Positions 63,131 to 64,000 of a stretch of DNA of 64,000 nucleotides are shown here, piece after piece. The position numbers were made by a program, and so were the translations under genes. Below the pieces are notes generated by a model. That model was not told the DNA's origin. It saw only the letters and a list, made by a program, of their open reading frames with translations, and ran no database searches. Source of the DNA: Clavelina lepadiformis (Eukaryota; Chordata; Ascidiacea; Aplousobranchia; Clavelinidae); the NCBI RefSeq assembly GCF_947623445.1, contig NC_135244.1:15624860-15688859 (forward strand), given 5' to 3'. The stretch's first letter is position 1, and every line of letters begins with the position of its first letter.

Positions 63131-64000
63131 ATGAGTGCTTCAAAGAAACGAAAAATCGATAACGAACGCAGAGCATTCAAAAAAGAGTGGACAACCAAAT
63201 ATTTTGTACTGAGGTCGGATCAACCGTGATATGCCTTATATGCCAAAAAAGTGTTGCTGTATCAAAAGAATACAACATTCGCCGCCATTTTAACACCAAC
63301 CACCCTAACTACTTTAGCAGCCAGTCAACTCAACAACGAGAAGCTGCTGCGCAGAGATTAACAACCAATTTTCGGATTCAACAAAATACTCTTTTTCAGC
63401 AAAGTACCGTTCATAAGTCAATCACCCAGGCAAGCTTTTTACTGGCTTTTAAAATAGCAAAAGCAAGCAAGCCATTTTCCGATGGAGAGTTTATCAAGCA
63501 GTGCATGGTAGAGACAGCAGGTCTCTTGTGTCCAGATACAAAAAGTAAATACTGTATGAGCAAATTACTTTATCACGCAAAACAGTAACTAGCCGAGTAG
63601 AACGAATTGATGAGCACTTAGCCAGTGAGCTGAAAGGAAAAGCAGATTCATTTGTATTTTATTCGCTGGCGTTGGACGAAAGTAACGACGTAAACGACAC
63701 CGCCCAGCTTTTGATTTTTATCAGAGGGATTAATGACAGTTTTGAGATAACAGAAGAACTGTTGGCGATGGAATCGCTAAAGGGGAAAACACGAGGAGAG
63801 GACCTTTTTATCAAAATGTCTGGTTTGATTGACCGGCTGAAACTACCTTGGAACAAACTTGTGAATGTCACCACGGATGGATCGCCAAACCTGACGGAAA
63901 AAAACGTTGGGCTTCTAAAAAGGCTTCAAGATAAGGTGAAAGAGGAAAACCCTGAGATGGATATAACTTTTTTGCACTGCATCATCCATCAGGAGGTACT
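63131..64000 (+). pseudogene. Frameshifted hAT transposase (GTF2IRD2/ZBED-like), runs off the window
   Basis: Three successive frames read as one hAT-superfamily transposase. The start at 63131 (MSASKKRKIDNERRAFKKEW) breaks after about 26 codons near 63208. The next frame (to about 63555) contains a BED-type zinc finger (CLICQ ... IRRHFNTNH) and KASKPFSDGEF. The third (63558-64000) contains the catalytic-core segments LALDESNDV (first Asp), LLIFIRGIND, VTTDGSPNL (second Asp) and FLHCIIHQE at the window edge. It strongly resembles the transposase-derived part of vertebrate GTF2IRD2 and related hAT proteins. Two frameshifts make it non-functional as it stands, unless they are sequence errors. 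The remaining coding sequence lies beyond the window. Confidence 0.88.

Overview
This is a stretch of nuclear animal genome, most likely from a tunicate (ascidian). The reasons are AT-rich DNA, multi-exon genes with GT-AG introns mostly 70-250 bp long, chordate-type gene content and many short DNA transposons. The species cannot be fixed from the sequence alone. There is no sign of operons, ribosome binding sites, CRISPR arrays or phage. Coding models below were built by hand from reading frames, splice sites and phase. Multi-exon genes are given as one span, with exon coordinates in the evidence.

Layout. Positions 149-1731 (+) hold the 3' part of a prostaglandin reductase 1-like gene with an in-frame stop. 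A complete paralogue lies at 10263-12228 (+, 9 exons, 324 aa). Between them are 8.5 kb of non-coding DNA with an ~807 bp inverted-repeat element. A long CDC25 phosphatase gene covers 13715-23937 (-, at least 10 exons, about 888 aa). Its 6.4 kb intron carries a hAT-type miniature element and an unexplained ORF, and more 5' exons may lie near 24-25.1 kb. About 13 kb of gene-poor AT-rich DNA follows, with one further inverted-repeat element and small tandem repeats. At 38064-39956 (-) is an uninterrupted 630-codon NXF1 mRNA-export gene. At 40767-41804 (+), divergent from it, is a 345-aa ORF of a widespread but functionally uncharacterised zinc-cluster family. It appears shortened in the middle, and a broken N-terminal relative sits 1.3 kb downstream (43124-43360).

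The interval 42-49 kb is a transposon graveyard (hAT miniature element, non-LTR retrotransposon relic, a hairpin motif). An aldo-keto reductase (49212-52740, +, 8 exons, 317 aa) has two introns enlarged by DNA-transposon remnants. Another hAT element and a tRNA-derived SINE lie at 54-56 kb. A type II membrane O-fucosyltransferase-like gene is at 58105-61542 (+, 3 exons, 510 aa). The window ends in a frameshifted hAT transposase ORF that runs off the edge.

The genes do not form one pathway: two NADPH-dependent oxidoreductases, a cell-cycle phosphatase, an mRNA exporter and a Golgi/ER-type glycosyltransferase are simply neighbours. The points most worth following are the compact zinc-cluster ORF, the mosaic similarity of the two reductase copies (exon patches almost identical, introns unalignable), the intronless NXF1 and the set of miniature elements with visible inverted repeats and, in several cases, target duplications.
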